Part shown: positions 45,287 through 53,996 of the stretch, piece after piece | How the letters are laid out: every line of letters starts with the position of its first letter | Position numbering within the stretch: the stretch's first letter is position 1 | Source: JAWKWA01 sp041397765 | GTDB taxonomy: Bacteria; Pseudomonadota; Alphaproteobacteria; Rhizobiales; Hyphomicrobiaceae | Direction of reading: 5' to 3' | NCBI GenBank assembly: GCA_041397765.1 | Contig: JAWKWA010000002.1 | Location: 1 to 64,000, forward strand | DNA: 64,000 nt | Position numbers and translations under genes: made by a program | Notes under the pieces: model-generated | What the model was told of the DNA's origin: nothing | What the model saw: the letters and a program-made list of their open reading frames with translations, nothing else | Database searches by the model: none

Positions 45287-45614
45287 GCTCTCCCGCCAGT
45301 CTTGGCCTGCCGAAGTATCTAGCACACCAACGAGAACAAAACAAGAACTACCGGGCGCGAACCGGCTCTGCCGGTGGCTCCGGCTAGTGGGGGGCTCGAA
45401 GGGGCGTCCTTCAAGGGTTGGGATCGGACGAGCGGCTTCGGTCCAGCGCGCCTGCGGCATAGCGGCTGGATGCGCCGTTCCATGAAACAAAGGCTGCGAG
45501 ATCGGACTTTCAATCGTGAGGCGCCTGATCGAGGGGCATGCGTCGCCATGAGGACGGAGCGGCAACCGGTGATCCGGCCGGCCGACCGTCGAATCAGTGG
45601 TCGAGAGGCAAGCC
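45287..45614. other. divergent promoter region with LexA site
   Basis: This 328-bp gap separates the radical-SAM gene from the stress-protein gene. The left part holds the LexA-controlled promoter described separately. The right 260 bases show no recognisable site apart from GAGAGG before the ATG at 45615. Confidence 0.6.
45316..45348 (-). promoter_or_regulatory. LexA box overlapping a sigma-70 promoter for the radical SAM gene
   Basis: On the minus strand GTTCTTGTTTTGTTC (45348-45334) is an exact GTTC-N7-GTTC, the alphaproteobacterial LexA box. TTGTTT inside it (45344-45339) and TAGATA (45321-45316) are separated by 17 nt, a good -35/-10 pair. Repressor bound there would block the promoter. 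Confidence 0.7.
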
Positions 45615-46133
45615 ATGACCAAGGAAAACGCAGTTCTCGCAGTCTTCGACAGTCACGAGAGGGCCGAAGAGGCGATCAAGGATCTTGAGCACGCGGGCTT
45701 CGACATGCGGAAGCTTTCGATCGTCGGCAAGGGCTATCACAGTGAGGAAACACCGGTCGGCTTCTACACCATCGGCGACCGGGTGAAGTATTGGGGTGGA
45801 ACAGGCGCCGTTTGGGGTGGCCTGTGGGGGATGCTGTTCGGCGCGGCCTTCTTCTGGGTACCGGGCGTCGGGCCGCTGGCGATCGCCGGACCGTTCATTC
45901 CCGTTCTGGTCGGTGCGCTGGAAGGTGCGGCGGTCGTCAGCGGCCTCTCGGCGCTGGGGGCGGCGCTCGCCAGCCTCGGCGTGTCACGCGAGAGCGTGAT
46001 CCGCTACGAGAGCGCGGTGAAGGCCGACAAGTTCGTGCTGATCGCGCATGGCAGTGCCGAGCAGGTCGGCAAGGCGCGCGACATTCTTGCTCGACTGAAG
46101 GCGACGTCGACCGAATTGCTCGACGCGGCGTGA
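45615..46133 (+). CDS. general-stress-type membrane protein (DUF1269/YflT-like region)
   Basis: The 172-residue product starts with a ferredoxin-like segment (AVFDSHERAEEAIKDLEHAG, FDMRKLSIVGKGYHSEETPVG), as in general stress protein 17M. A Gly-rich double membrane segment follows (about 62-120, WGGLWGMLFGAAFFWVPGVG), and then a C-terminal domain with ESVIRYESAVKADKFVLIAHG. Its role is unknown. The ATG at 45615 is preceded by GAGAGG; an ATG six codons upstream is less likely. Confidence 0.75.
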   Translation: MTKENAVLAVFDSHERAEEAIKDLEHAGFDMRKLSIVGKGYHSEETPVGFYTIGDRVKYWGGTGAVWGGLWGMLFGAAFFWVPGVGPLAIAGPFIPVLVGALEGAAVVSGLSALGAALASLGVSRESVIRYESAVKADKFVLIAHGSAEQVGKARDILARLKATSTELLDAA

Positions 46134-46316
46134 CACAGTCGCCGCCGGTTTCGCCATTTGCTGTTCCGCTGGCACATGCCGGATGCAAGCCGGTCGAGCG
46201 CGTGCGTCCGATGCCGGCGGAGCACGGTGCGGGCGTCGACACCGAGGCAGGCCATTCGTTCGCCGTCGTCGTCGTTTGCGGCAGCGGGTGGCCGACATCT
46301 CATATAGAGAACCGTG

Positions 46317-46787
46317 ATGCCGACATTCACTCCCTCCTTCATGCATCCGCTGTTGGCGCATGCACCCATCTTCCTTCTCATCGCTCTCGCCGTTACCGAT
46401 CACGCCACGGTTCTGTCCGGGGGAAATCTCGGAACGAGAGACTGCATGCCGGGGCTCGCCGCGCTCATCGCCGTACTCGCCGGCGTCTTCGCGCTGATCG
46501 CTTATGTCAACGGCCGGATGGCTTCCGACGTCGCGATCGCGAACGGCGTTCCGCCGGAGCTCATGGACCTGCACCGGAGGCTGGCGACAATCGTGACGGT
46601 GCTCGCGCTCGTCGTGGCGGTGCTGCGCGGCTGGCTATGGAGCCGGCGAATCCCGCTGGCTCGCCTGTGGAACATCCTGATCGCCGCATTCAGTCTCGGC
46701 CTCGCAGTTCTTTTCGTCCTCACAGGGATCTACGGACTGGAGCTCGTCTACGCGCACGGCGTCAACGTGGCGACGGCGATGCGCTAG
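46317..46787 (+). CDS. small membrane protein, DUF2231-like
   Basis: The 156-residue product has four hydrophobic segments (about 12-28, 45-65, 85-105, 120-140). The start MHPLLAHAPIFLLIALAVTD and the central MDLHRRLATIVTVLALVVAV with a conserved-looking His resemble DUF2231 proteins, which are predicted haem- or metal-associated membrane proteins. ATG 46317 and GTG 46314 are both possible. It lies alone between the stress-type protein and emrA. Confidence 0.65.
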   Translation: MPTFTPSFMHPLLAHAPIFLLIALAVTDHATVLSGGNLGTRDCMPGLAALIAVLAGVFALIAYVNGRMASDVAIANGVPPELMDLHRRLATIVTVLALVVAVLRGWLWSRRIPLARLWNILIAAFSLGLAVLFVLTGIYGLELVYAHGVNVATAMR

Positions 46788-46796
46788 TGGTTCGAT

Positions 46797-46843
46797 TCCG
46801 ACATTTGCATCCCGTTTCAGAACCCGTGAGAGCAAATGTCGGA
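46797..46843. repeat. palindromic intergenic repeat
   Basis: TCCGACATTTGC (46797-46808) and GCAAATGTCGGA (46832-46843) form a perfect 12-bp inverted repeat around 23 nt. It lies between the DUF2231-like gene and emrA. The form is familiar to me from dispersed intergenic repeats of Rhizobiales, but this is from memory. Confidence 0.6.
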
Positions 46844-46880
46844 CCGCTTCGCCTGAACGTGCGTTGGGAGCGCGGGTGCG

Positions 46881-47996
46881 ATGGATGGCAAGAGCAAAGA
46901 CGAGCGGCTTGACGAGCAAGACGACGAGCGGCCTGCCAGCCCGCCGCGGAAGCGAGGCGACAGCGGCGTCGCAACAAAGACTGACGAGAACAGGCCGAGG
47001 CTCGGTCGGAGGTGGAAGCTGTTGCTGGCGGCGCTGGCGATTCTCGTCATCGCCGGCGGCGGTGCCTGGTACTGGCACTACACTTCGCTGCATCCATCGA
47101 CGTCCGACGCCTATGTCGGGGCGCATGTCGTCAGGGTTGCGCCGCTCGTCAGCGGTCGCGTCAGCGCTGTGCGCGCACGCACATTCCAGCCGGTGAAGGC
47201 TGGCGACATTCTTGTCGAGATTGACCAGGCACCGCTGAAGGCCGCGCTCGAGGGCGCACGAGCGCGGCTCGCGGAGGCGAAGCAGGAGGCGGCGGCCACG
47301 GCGGCGGCCGTGACGGCGGCCGAGGCGCAGGTCGCCGAGGCGCGCGCCACGCTGGTCGATCAGCGCAAGCAAACGCAAAGAACGGTGACGCTGACAGACA
47401 AGGGCGCGGCGACCAAGGCCGAGCGGGACGACGCCGAGGCGAAGCTGAAATCGGCCGAGGCGGGGCTGAGGTCTGCCGAGGCGGCATTGACACAGGCGCG
47501 CCAGCACCTTGGTGCGGAAGGCGATCAGAATGCGGCGGTGAGGGCAGCCGCCGCTACCGTCACCAGCGCAGAGCTCGATCTGGAACATGCCACCATCCGC
47601 GCTCCCGCGGATGGCATCGTCGGCGAGGTGGAAGTCCGGCCGGGCGCGGTCGTCGATACGGGGATGGCGATGTTTCCGCTGGTGGAGACCGGGCGGTGGT
47701 GGGTCGACGCCAATTTCAAGGAAACCGACCTCACGCATATCAGGCCTGGCCAGGCCGCCCGCGTGACGCTCGATCTCTACCCGTCGCGACAGATCAGGGG
47801 CCGCGTCGAATCGATCTCGCCGGCGAGTGGCGCGGCCTTCGCGTTGCTGCCGCCGGAGAATGCGAGTGGCAATTGGGTGAAGGTGACGCAGCGATTTCCA
47901 GTGCGGATCCTGCTCGAGACCGACAACGGCTCGCCGCCGCTGCGCATCGGGGCGTCCTCAAGCGTCGAGATCGATCTGACGGCGGGAGCAAATTGA
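46881..47996 (+). CDS. EmrA-type periplasmic adaptor of a multidrug efflux system
   Basis: The 371-residue membrane fusion protein has a charged cytoplasmic start, one membrane helix (about 46-64) and a barrel-sandwich domain around a coiled-coil hairpin (about 110-215) rich in Ala, Glu and Arg. The blocks TSDAYVGAHVVRVAPLVSGRV, ATIRAPADGIVGEVEVRPG and VDANFKETDLTHIRPGQAA are characteristic of EmrA/VceA adaptors. It is followed at 137 bp by the DHA2 exporter. An outer-membrane channel is not in the window. Confidence 0.92.
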   Translation: MDGKSKDERLDEQDDERPASPPRKRGDSGVATKTDENRPRLGRRWKLLLAALAILVIAGGGAWYWHYTSLHPSTSDAYVGAHVVRVAPLVSGRVSAVRARTFQPVKAGDILVEIDQAPLKAALEGARARLAEAKQEAAATAAAVTAAEAQVAEARATLVDQRKQTQRTVTLTDKGAATKAERDDAEAKLKSAEAGLRSAEAALTQARQHLGAEGDQNAAVRAAAATVTSAELDLEHATIRAPADGIVGEVEVRPGAVVDTGMAMFPLVETGRWWVDANFKETDLTHIRPGQAARVTLDLYPSRQIRGRVESISPASGAAFALLPPENASGNWVKVTQRFPVRILLETDNGSPPLRIGASSSVEIDLTAGAN

Positions 47997-48133
47997 AGCA
48001 CGTCCAGATGCGATGGGATCGGGGCGCGCGTGCCGGACATGCTCCGACTGTCGGATTGAGAGCCTGATTCACGGTGTCGATGCCGGCATGGACGCTCGCA
48101 TCTCGACCGATCAGGCTCGGAGGAGCGAGAAGA

Positions 48134-49669
48134 GTGGCGCTCGCCAGCGAGACATCACCGGGCAGCAACCCCTCGACCGTCGACCGTGTGCTGGTGGCGA
48201 TCCCGGTCATGCTCGCGACCTTCATGATCATCATCGACATGACGGTGGTGAATGTCGCCTTGCCTGACATGATGGGTGCACTCGCGGCGACACCCGATCA
48301 GATCACCTGGGTGCTGACCTCCTATATCGTTGCCGAGGCCGTCACGATTCCGCTTTCGGGATTTCTCGCGGAGCGCTTCGGACGTCGGCGCGTGATCCTC
48401 GTCAGCGTGGCGGGCTTCGTCGCGGCATCCATGCTGTGCGGACAGGCGACCTCGCTGACGGCGATGGTGGCGTTCCGGGTTCTGCAAGGCGTCTTCGGTG
48501 CGAGCGTCATTCCGATCTCGCAATCGACGCTGGTCGCATCCTTCGACGAGAAGAGCCGTGGCAAGGCGATGGCAATCTGGGGGATCGGCATCATGCTCGG
48601 ACCGGTGCTCGGTCCAACGCTCGGCGGCTTCATAACGGACAGTCTCGGCTGGCGCTTCGTGTTCTACATAAATCTACCGGTCGGTCTCCTCAATCTCGTG
48701 CTGCTCGCGACATTCCTCTCCGAGCAGCGAACACGGCCGTCGCGCGTCGACTGGATCGGCGCGGCGCTGCTCGGGCTCGGCATCGCCAGCCTGCAGACGC
48801 TGCTCGATCGTGGCAACACCGAAAACTGGTTCCAGTCGAAACTGATCGTCGCGCTCGCGGTCGTCAGCGTCGCCGGCCTCGCCAGCTTCACCTGGCGGAG
48901 CTGGTCACGCGAGGATGCGATCCTGCGCATCAGCCTCATGCGCGACCGCAATCTGGCGAGTGCGTCGGTGATGATGCTGGTGTTCGGTCTGGGGCTGTTC
49001 GGTACGATCGCCTTGCAGCCGCTGATGCTCGAGACCCTGCTCGGATATCCCGCGAGCACGACCGGGCTCGTGATGGCGCCGCGCGGTCTCGCCGCCGCAC
49101 TCGGCATGGCGACGGTGGCGGTGCTCATCAATCGCATCGGGCCGCGCTGGCTGGTGCTCGCGGGACTGGTGATGGCGGGTATCGGCACCTATCAGATGAC
49201 GGGCTACTCGCTGCAGGTCGACATGGTGCATCTCGTCCTGCCGAGCCTCGTCCAGGGCTACGGCATGGGCATGGTTTTCGTGCCGCTGTCGACGCTGGCG
49301 TTCCAGACGGTCGGCGAGGCAGCGACGGATCGCGCGGCCAGCATCTTCAACCTGGCACGGACCATCGGCTCCTCGATCGGCATCGCGATCGCCGCGACAG
49401 TTCTGACGCGGATGAACCAGACGAGCTGGATGCTGCTCGGGGGGCACATCAGCCGGTACAATCCGCTGGTTGCAGACTATCTGGCGGCGCGCGGGCTCTC
49501 GCCGGCCGATCCGTTGGCGCCGGCGGTACTCGCCGCCGAGCTGGCGCGGCAATCGAGCATGATCGGCTTTCTAGATGCGTTCTATTTCATCGCCATGAGC
49601 TTTGTCGTGCTGGCGCCCCTCGTCCTCCTGCTCGGCGGCGGCAAGGGGCGAGCGCAGCACCGACGGTAA
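48134..49669 (+). CDS. EmrB-type MFS multidrug exporter (DHA2, 14 TM)
   Basis: The 511-residue product is a proton-driven drug exporter of the DHA2 family with 14 predicted membrane helices. TM1 IDMTVVNVALPDM, motif A GFLAERFGRRRVI and motif C GPVLGPTLGGFI are all present. I chose GTG 48134 because AGGAG lies 8 nt upstream; an in-frame GTG at 48074 would add 20 residues. It forms an EmrAB pair with the upstream adaptor. No adjacent MarR or TetR regulator is present. Confidence 0.92.
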   Translation: MALASETSPGSNPSTVDRVLVAIPVMLATFMIIIDMTVVNVALPDMMGALAATPDQITWVLTSYIVAEAVTIPLSGFLAERFGRRRVILVSVAGFVAASMLCGQATSLTAMVAFRVLQGVFGASVIPISQSTLVASFDEKSRGKAMAIWGIGIMLGPVLGPTLGGFITDSLGWRFVFYINLPVGLLNLVLLATFLSEQRTRPSRVDWIGAALLGLGIASLQTLLDRGNTENWFQSKLIVALAVVSVAGLASFTWRSWSREDAILRISLMRDRNLASASVMMLVFGLGLFGTIALQPLMLETLLGYPASTTGLVMAPRGLAAALGMATVAVLINRIGPRWLVLAGLVMAGIGTYQMTGYSLQVDMVHLVLPSLVQGYGMGMVFVPLSTLAFQTVGEAATDRAASIFNLARTIGSSIGIAIAATVLTRMNQTSWMLLGGHISRYNPLVADYLAARGLSPADPLAPAVLAAELARQSSMIGFLDAFYFIAMSFVVLAPLVLLLGGGKGRAQHRR

Positions 49670-49798
49670 GGCTCGGCGATCAGGCGATGGCGTGCGGCGC
49701 CGCTTTCGCGGGCCCGCCGGCCAGGAGTTTGTGTCGGTCAGGCGGTCGAAAGAGGCGCCTGTCATCCAAATCGCGCGGCATGTGAAAGACGACGAGCC

Positions 49799-50683
49799 TC
49801 AAGCCTCGGCAGCGCGATCCTGCCGCGGCGGCCGGCCGAATTTGCGGGCGTATTCCCGCGAGAACTGTGCCGAGCTTTCGTAGCCGACCTCGAAGGCGAT
49901 CTCGGAGACCTTTTCGTTGGTGCTGCGCAACGCCTCGCGGGCGCGCAGAAGGCGCAAGTCCTTCTGGTACTGCAGTGGCGAGGTGCCGGTGACCGCCTTG
50001 AAGTGTTCGAAGAAGGCGGAACTGCTCATGCCGGCCCGGCTCGCGAGGTCGCCGACCACGAGGGGACGGGCGAGGTTCGACTGGATCTCGCGCGTCGCCT
50101 GGAATATGCGGCTGGCCGTCGTTTCGTGCCAGAGAAGCCTGCGCAACGGCTCGGCATGGGGGCCGAGGAGTAGCCGGGCGTGGATTTCCCGAGCCGTGAT
50201 CGGTGCCAGCAGGCGGCGCGCCTCCGCGTGGTCGGATTGCCGGATCAGGCGCAGAAGCGCTCCCTCCATCTCCAGATCGGTCTGGCAGAGCGAGATCGAG
50301 AACGGGTCCTGCTGGTTCGAGGCACGGACCGGCGCCACGTCGGCGGCCATGCCGCGCAGGAGATCGAGGTCGATCGGGAAGACGAGCGCCACATAAGGGC
50401 GGTCCGGCGCGGCCTCGGTGATGCGCGAGACGACCGGCAAAGCGTGGCTCACGATCAGCGACTGTCCGTCGGCGACGCGCAGCGTCCGCTTGCTCGTGCC
50501 GACCTCCTTGGCGCCTTGCAACACGAGGCACAGGAGTGGGCGGTAGACGGTCGCGTCCTGTCCGGTCGGAGCCACGAAGCGCAGGAAATGCAGGCCGCTC
50601 GGCGCGTGCGCCAGTGCGCCCTCGGCCGGCCCCTGGCGGTCGAGCAACGCTGTCAGGTGGTGCAAGAGGGCTGAGCGGCTCAT
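49799..50683 (-). CDS. AraC family transcriptional regulator
   Basis: The 294-residue product has an N-terminal AraC_N (cupin-like) domain with PLLCLVLQGAKEV and YVALVFPIDLDLLR, and a C-terminal double helix-turn-helix with SNLARPLVVGDLASRAGMSSSAFFEHFKAVTG and VSEIAFEVGYESSAQFSREYARKFG. It is divergent from two SDR genes over a 156-bp gap and probably controls them. This arrangement is common in Proteobacteria. Confidence 0.93.
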   Translation of the reverse strand: MSRSALLHHLTALLDRQGPAEGALAHAPSGLHFLRFVAPTGQDATVYRPLLCLVLQGAKEVGTSKRTLRVADGQSLIVSHALPVVSRITEAAPDRPYVALVFPIDLDLLRGMAADVAPVRASNQQDPFSISLCQTDLEMEGALLRLIRQSDHAEARRLLAPITAREIHARLLLGPHAEPLRRLLWHETTASRIFQATREIQSNLARPLVVGDLASRAGMSSSAFFEHFKAVTGTSPLQYQKDLRLLRAREALRSTNEKVSEIAFEVGYESSAQFSREYARKFGRPPRQDRAAEA

Positions 50684-50839
50684 GCCTTTCTCCTTGCGTC
50701 TCCACTAGCATAGGGCCGCCGCCGTCTTGTGCGAAAGTTTACAGGCTTGGAGGATCAGGCAAGAAATCCGGTCAATCGGGAAAGAATGGACCTCGCAGCC
50801 GAACTAGGGTCGACCGCACGAAACACGAAGGGGACGACC

Positions 50840-51709
50840 ATGGCGAAGGTCTTGATCACGGGGATTGCGGGCGGCTTCGGCAAGCCGACGGCGCTGGCGC
50901 TCATGGAACGCGGGCACGAAGTCGCGGGCAGCGTGCGCAGTCGCGAAGGGCGGAACGCCGAGGCGGTCGGCGAGCTGGAGACGGCCGGCGCGCGGATCGT
51001 CGAGATGGACGTGACCGACACGACCAGTACCGAGCGCGGCCTCTCCGCCGCCATCGCGGCGCTGGGCGGTCTCGACGTCCTTTTCAACAATGCCGGGATC
51101 GGGTCCTACGGGATCCAGGAACTGATGTCGCCCGAAGACATGGGTCGCGTCTTCGACGTGAACGTCACGGGTGTCCAGCGGGTGATGCGCGCCGCACTTC
51201 CGCATATGCGCGCGCAGGGGCGCGGCACGGTGCTCTACACCTCCAGCCTGATCGGCCGGATCGCCACGCCGTTCTATGGCACCTATTCGGCGTCGAAATG
51301 GGCGCTGGAGGCGATCGCAGAATGCTACCGGACGGAGCTGTCGGGTTTCGGTATCGAATCCTGCATCATCGAGCCTGGTGCGATGCCAACGGCCTTCTTC
51401 GATGGAATGGTCGCCGCGAACGATCCTGCGCGCGCGGCGGGCTATGGCGAGTTCGCCCAGGTGCCGGCGATGGCGGCCGCAGGCCTCGCGCAGATGCTGA
51501 AGGCGACACCCGTGCAGCGCCCCGAGCGGATCGCAGAGGCGGTGGTGGCGCTGCTCGACATGCCGTCCGGCCAGAAGCCCTTCCGCACCGTCGTCGACCA
51601 TACCGGCGTCGGCCACCACATCGAGCGCTACAACGATGTGCTGCACGAGGTGACGCGGACCGTGCTCACCAATTTCGGTATCGAGCGAATGCTCGACCTG
51701 AATGCCTGA
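50840..51709 (+). CDS. short-chain dehydrogenase/reductase
   Basis: The 289-residue SDR has the nucleotide loop TGIAGGFGKP (7-16), NNAGIGSYG, catalytic Ser in TSSLIG, and YSASK with Tyr and Lys. The substrate is unknown. The gene is divergent from the AraC gene and 10 bp before the next SDR, with which it must form an operon. The ATG at 50840 follows GGGGACGACC, a usable ribosome-binding site. Confidence 0.92.
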   Translation: MAKVLITGIAGGFGKPTALALMERGHEVAGSVRSREGRNAEAVGELETAGARIVEMDVTDTTSTERGLSAAIAALGGLDVLFNNAGIGSYGIQELMSPEDMGRVFDVNVTGVQRVMRAALPHMRAQGRGTVLYTSSLIGRIATPFYGTYSASKWALEAIAECYRTELSGFGIESCIIEPGAMPTAFFDGMVAANDPARAAGYGEFAQVPAMAAAGLAQMLKATPVQRPERIAEAVVALLDMPSGQKPFRTVVDHTGVGHHIERYNDVLHEVTRTVLTNFGIERMLDLNA

Positions 51710-51719
51710 GGAACAGCCG

Positions 51720-52532
51720 ATGAAGACCATTCTCATCACCGGTGCCTCGTCGGGCATCGGCAAAGCCACGGCGTTGCATTTTCAATCGGCGGGCTGGAAC
51801 GTCATCGCCACGATGCGCGATCCGTCCGCCGGCGCGGAGCTCGGCGCGCTGGACCACGTCCTCGTCACGCGGCTCGACGTGACCGACGGCGGCTCCATCA
51901 CGTCAGCGGTGGCCGAGGGGCTCTCCCGGTTCGGCCGGATCGACGTGCTCCTGAACAATGCCGGCTACGGCGCCTATGGCCCGCTCGAGGCCTTTTCGAG
52001 CGAGCGCATCCGCCGCCAGTTCGATACCAACGTGATCGGGCTCCTGGAGGTGACGAAGGCGGTGCTGCCTCACATGCGCGCAAACCGTTCCGGCACGATC
52101 GTCAACATCTCCTCCATCGGCGGGCAGATCACCTTTCCGCTCGGCACGCTCTACCACGGCACCAAATTCGCCGTCGAAGGCCTGTCGGAGGCGCTGCACT
52201 ACGAGCTGGAGCCGCTCGGCATCAAGGTGCGGATCGTCGAGCCGGGCATGATCCGGACCGATTTCGGCGGCAGGTCCTTCGATTTCGCGATGGACGAAAC
52301 CCTCACCGACTACGCCCCGACTGCCAAGGCCATGGGGCGGCTGTTCGGCAAGCTGGCCTCAGACCCGTCGGCTCCCGAGGTCGTCGCCGATGTGATCTGG
52401 CAGGCGGTCAACGCAACCGCGGACCGCCTCCGCTTCCGCGCGGGCCAAGATGCCGATGCACTCATCGAGGAGCGAAAGGCCAAAGACGATGCGAGCTTCA
52501 TCGGTCGCATCAAGGAGATGATGGGGAGCTGA
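51720..52532 (+). CDS. short-chain dehydrogenase/reductase
   Basis: The 270-residue classical SDR has TGASSGIGKA (7-16), LNNAGYGAYGPLE, the catalytic NISSIGG and YHGTK, and EPGMIRTDFGG. It resembles many SDRs regulated by a divergent AraC gene; the substrate is unknown. TGAGGAA precedes ATG 51720. It is the second gene of a two-gene operon. Confidence 0.93.
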   Translation: MKTILITGASSGIGKATALHFQSAGWNVIATMRDPSAGAELGALDHVLVTRLDVTDGGSITSAVAEGLSRFGRIDVLLNNAGYGAYGPLEAFSSERIRRQFDTNVIGLLEVTKAVLPHMRANRSGTIVNISSIGGQITFPLGTLYHGTKFAVEGLSEALHYELEPLGIKVRIVEPGMIRTDFGGRSFDFAMDETLTDYAPTAKAMGRLFGKLASDPSAPEVVADVIWQAVNATADRLRFRAGQDADALIEERKAKDDASFIGRIKEMMGS

Positions 52533-52912
52533 GCGGACCCGACCTGGCGAGCGGGCCAGGGGAAGCCCCGGTCAGGCGTCCCGACGTCCACCTCGAACGG
52601 GCTGCGAGCAAGCTCGACGTCGGTCGCGCAATTGGCGGAGGGGATGGGCCTGACGTCCAACCTTCTCCAAAATCTTCCAGTGTCAGCGACCAGGATTTCA
52701 AGCCTTTTGCGCGCTCTTCCAAACGTTCAGATCTGCTTTGCCGCCGGTAGGTTCAACAGGCACCTGCCATATGCCAGTGCGAAACCGCCAAAAGCCGCAA
52801 TCCATGCGACGCCCGCCCCGGGATGCAGCCAGGCGGATGCGGCAGCCAGCCCGGCTGTGACCGGCGGCGAGAGGAACTACCGGGCAGGGACCACGAGCCC
52901 CGGGACGGCGGC
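52533..52912. other. gap with no intact gene
   Basis: These 380 bases between the second SDR gene and the broken LysR gene contain no intact gene. The right half, on the minus strand, holds a fragment resembling the C-terminus of an NnrS-type membrane protein. Confidence 0.5.
52727..52912 (-). pseudogene. possible remnant of an NnrS-type membrane protein
   Basis: On the minus strand a 49-codon open stretch (52876-52727) reads FLSPPVTAGLAAASAWLHPG, then VAWIAAFGGFALAYGRCLL, like the last membrane helix of NnrS (haem-copper membrane protein of nitric oxide response). An in-frame TAG at 52879-52877 precedes it. The resemblance is judged by eye and is weak. It sits directly after the broken LysR gene, so both could be parts of a decayed locus. 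Confidence 0.3.
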
Positions 52913-53789
52913 TCAACCAAGGGCCAGCGCCAGGCGGCGAGCCTCGTCGGTTTCCTCGAAGCCAGGCATCAGCACCAGATGATAGCCGCGATCGGAGGCC
53001 GGCGGCGTGGTGCCGAGGGCGGCGAGCGCACCCCTCCAGCAGATCGGCAGCAGTGCCTGCCAGCCGAGGGCGACGCCGTGGCCATCAGGGCACGGTGGAT
53101 GTACGTGCCGTGGTTGGTGACCCGGTGGTCGTGCGCGGCACCTCGGCGATCTCCGGGGCGAAGCGATCGCGCCAGTCGCTCCAGTCGAACCAGCGGCGTT
53201 CGGGGTCCTCCAGATGGATGAGTGGCGCCTCGGCGAGCAGGCGGGCGGGAGGCCATGACTTCAGCCGTCTCGCCAGGGCCGGCGAAGCGACCGGCACGAC
53301 GCTCTCGGCCATGAGGGCGATGCTGCGCCGGCCGCCCCAGTCGCCATGGCCGAACAGGATCGCGCAGTCGACCTCGTCGAGCGGCATGTCGGCGTCGCGC
53401 TCGGCCGTCGTCACGCGGACCGCCAGCCGGTCGCCGGCCTCCGACAGACGTGCGAGGCGCGGCAGCAGCCAATAGGCGGCGATGCCGGGATAGGTGGCGA
53501 CCGTCACGGCGCGGGAGCGGACGCGGCGGCGGATCGCTTGACTGGCGCGACCGATGGTGTCGAGGGCCGGGGCGATCGCGGCATAGAGCTGGTGAGCCGC
53601 CGCGGTCGGCAGGGTCTGGGACCCGCGCTTCTGGAAGAGCCTGGTGCCGAGATCGGTTTCGAGCAGGCGGATCTGGTGGCTGATGGCCGGTTGACCGACA
53701 TTGAGCGAGCGGGCGGCGCGGCCGAAGCTGCCGAGCCGGTAGCAGGCCTCGAAGGCGCGGACCGCCTTCAGCGGCGGCAGGTCGGACAT
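52913..53789 (-). pseudogene. LysR-type (GcvA-like) regulator split by two frameshifts
   Basis: The N-terminal helix-turn-helix is intact from ATG 53789: MSDLPPLKAVRAFEACYRLG and NVGQPAISHQIRLLETDLGTRLF. The effector domain is in frame to EIAEVPRTTTG, then shifts near 53120-53125 (VTNHGTYIHRAL continues in another frame) and again near 53085-53088 (DGHGVALGWQALLP). It ends with GFEETDEARRLALALG at 52913. Restoring one base at each site, in GGG and CTGAT contexts, gives a normal-length GcvA-like protein. Read as is, it would stop at about 240 residues. Homopolymer sequencing error is possible. Confidence 0.8.
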
Positions 53790-53822
53790 GGTCCCTCGAT
53801 CGTCCCTCACGCCGTCGGCATG

Positions 53823-53837
53823 ATCGAAATTTTCGAT
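53823..53837. promoter_or_regulatory. palindromic LysR-type operator candidate
   Basis: ATCGAAATTTTCGAT is a 15-bp palindrome with a single central base and includes T-N11-A (53824-53836), the LysR-type box. It lies 33 bp upstream of the LysR gene and between it and the DUF2182 gene. Confidence 0.5.
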
Positions 53838-53996
53838 GATGAGGTGAAACTATTCGCGGTTCCCAGGCGGGTCAAGCTCTGCTCAACTGGGCCGATGAGC
53901 ATGGCGCGTCCTCGAGGGGACGCGACCGGACGCGGCTCTGCGATGGGCAGCGCAGCCTGCATTCGAGCTCCCCGGGGAGGGAGCCGGTCGAGCGAC

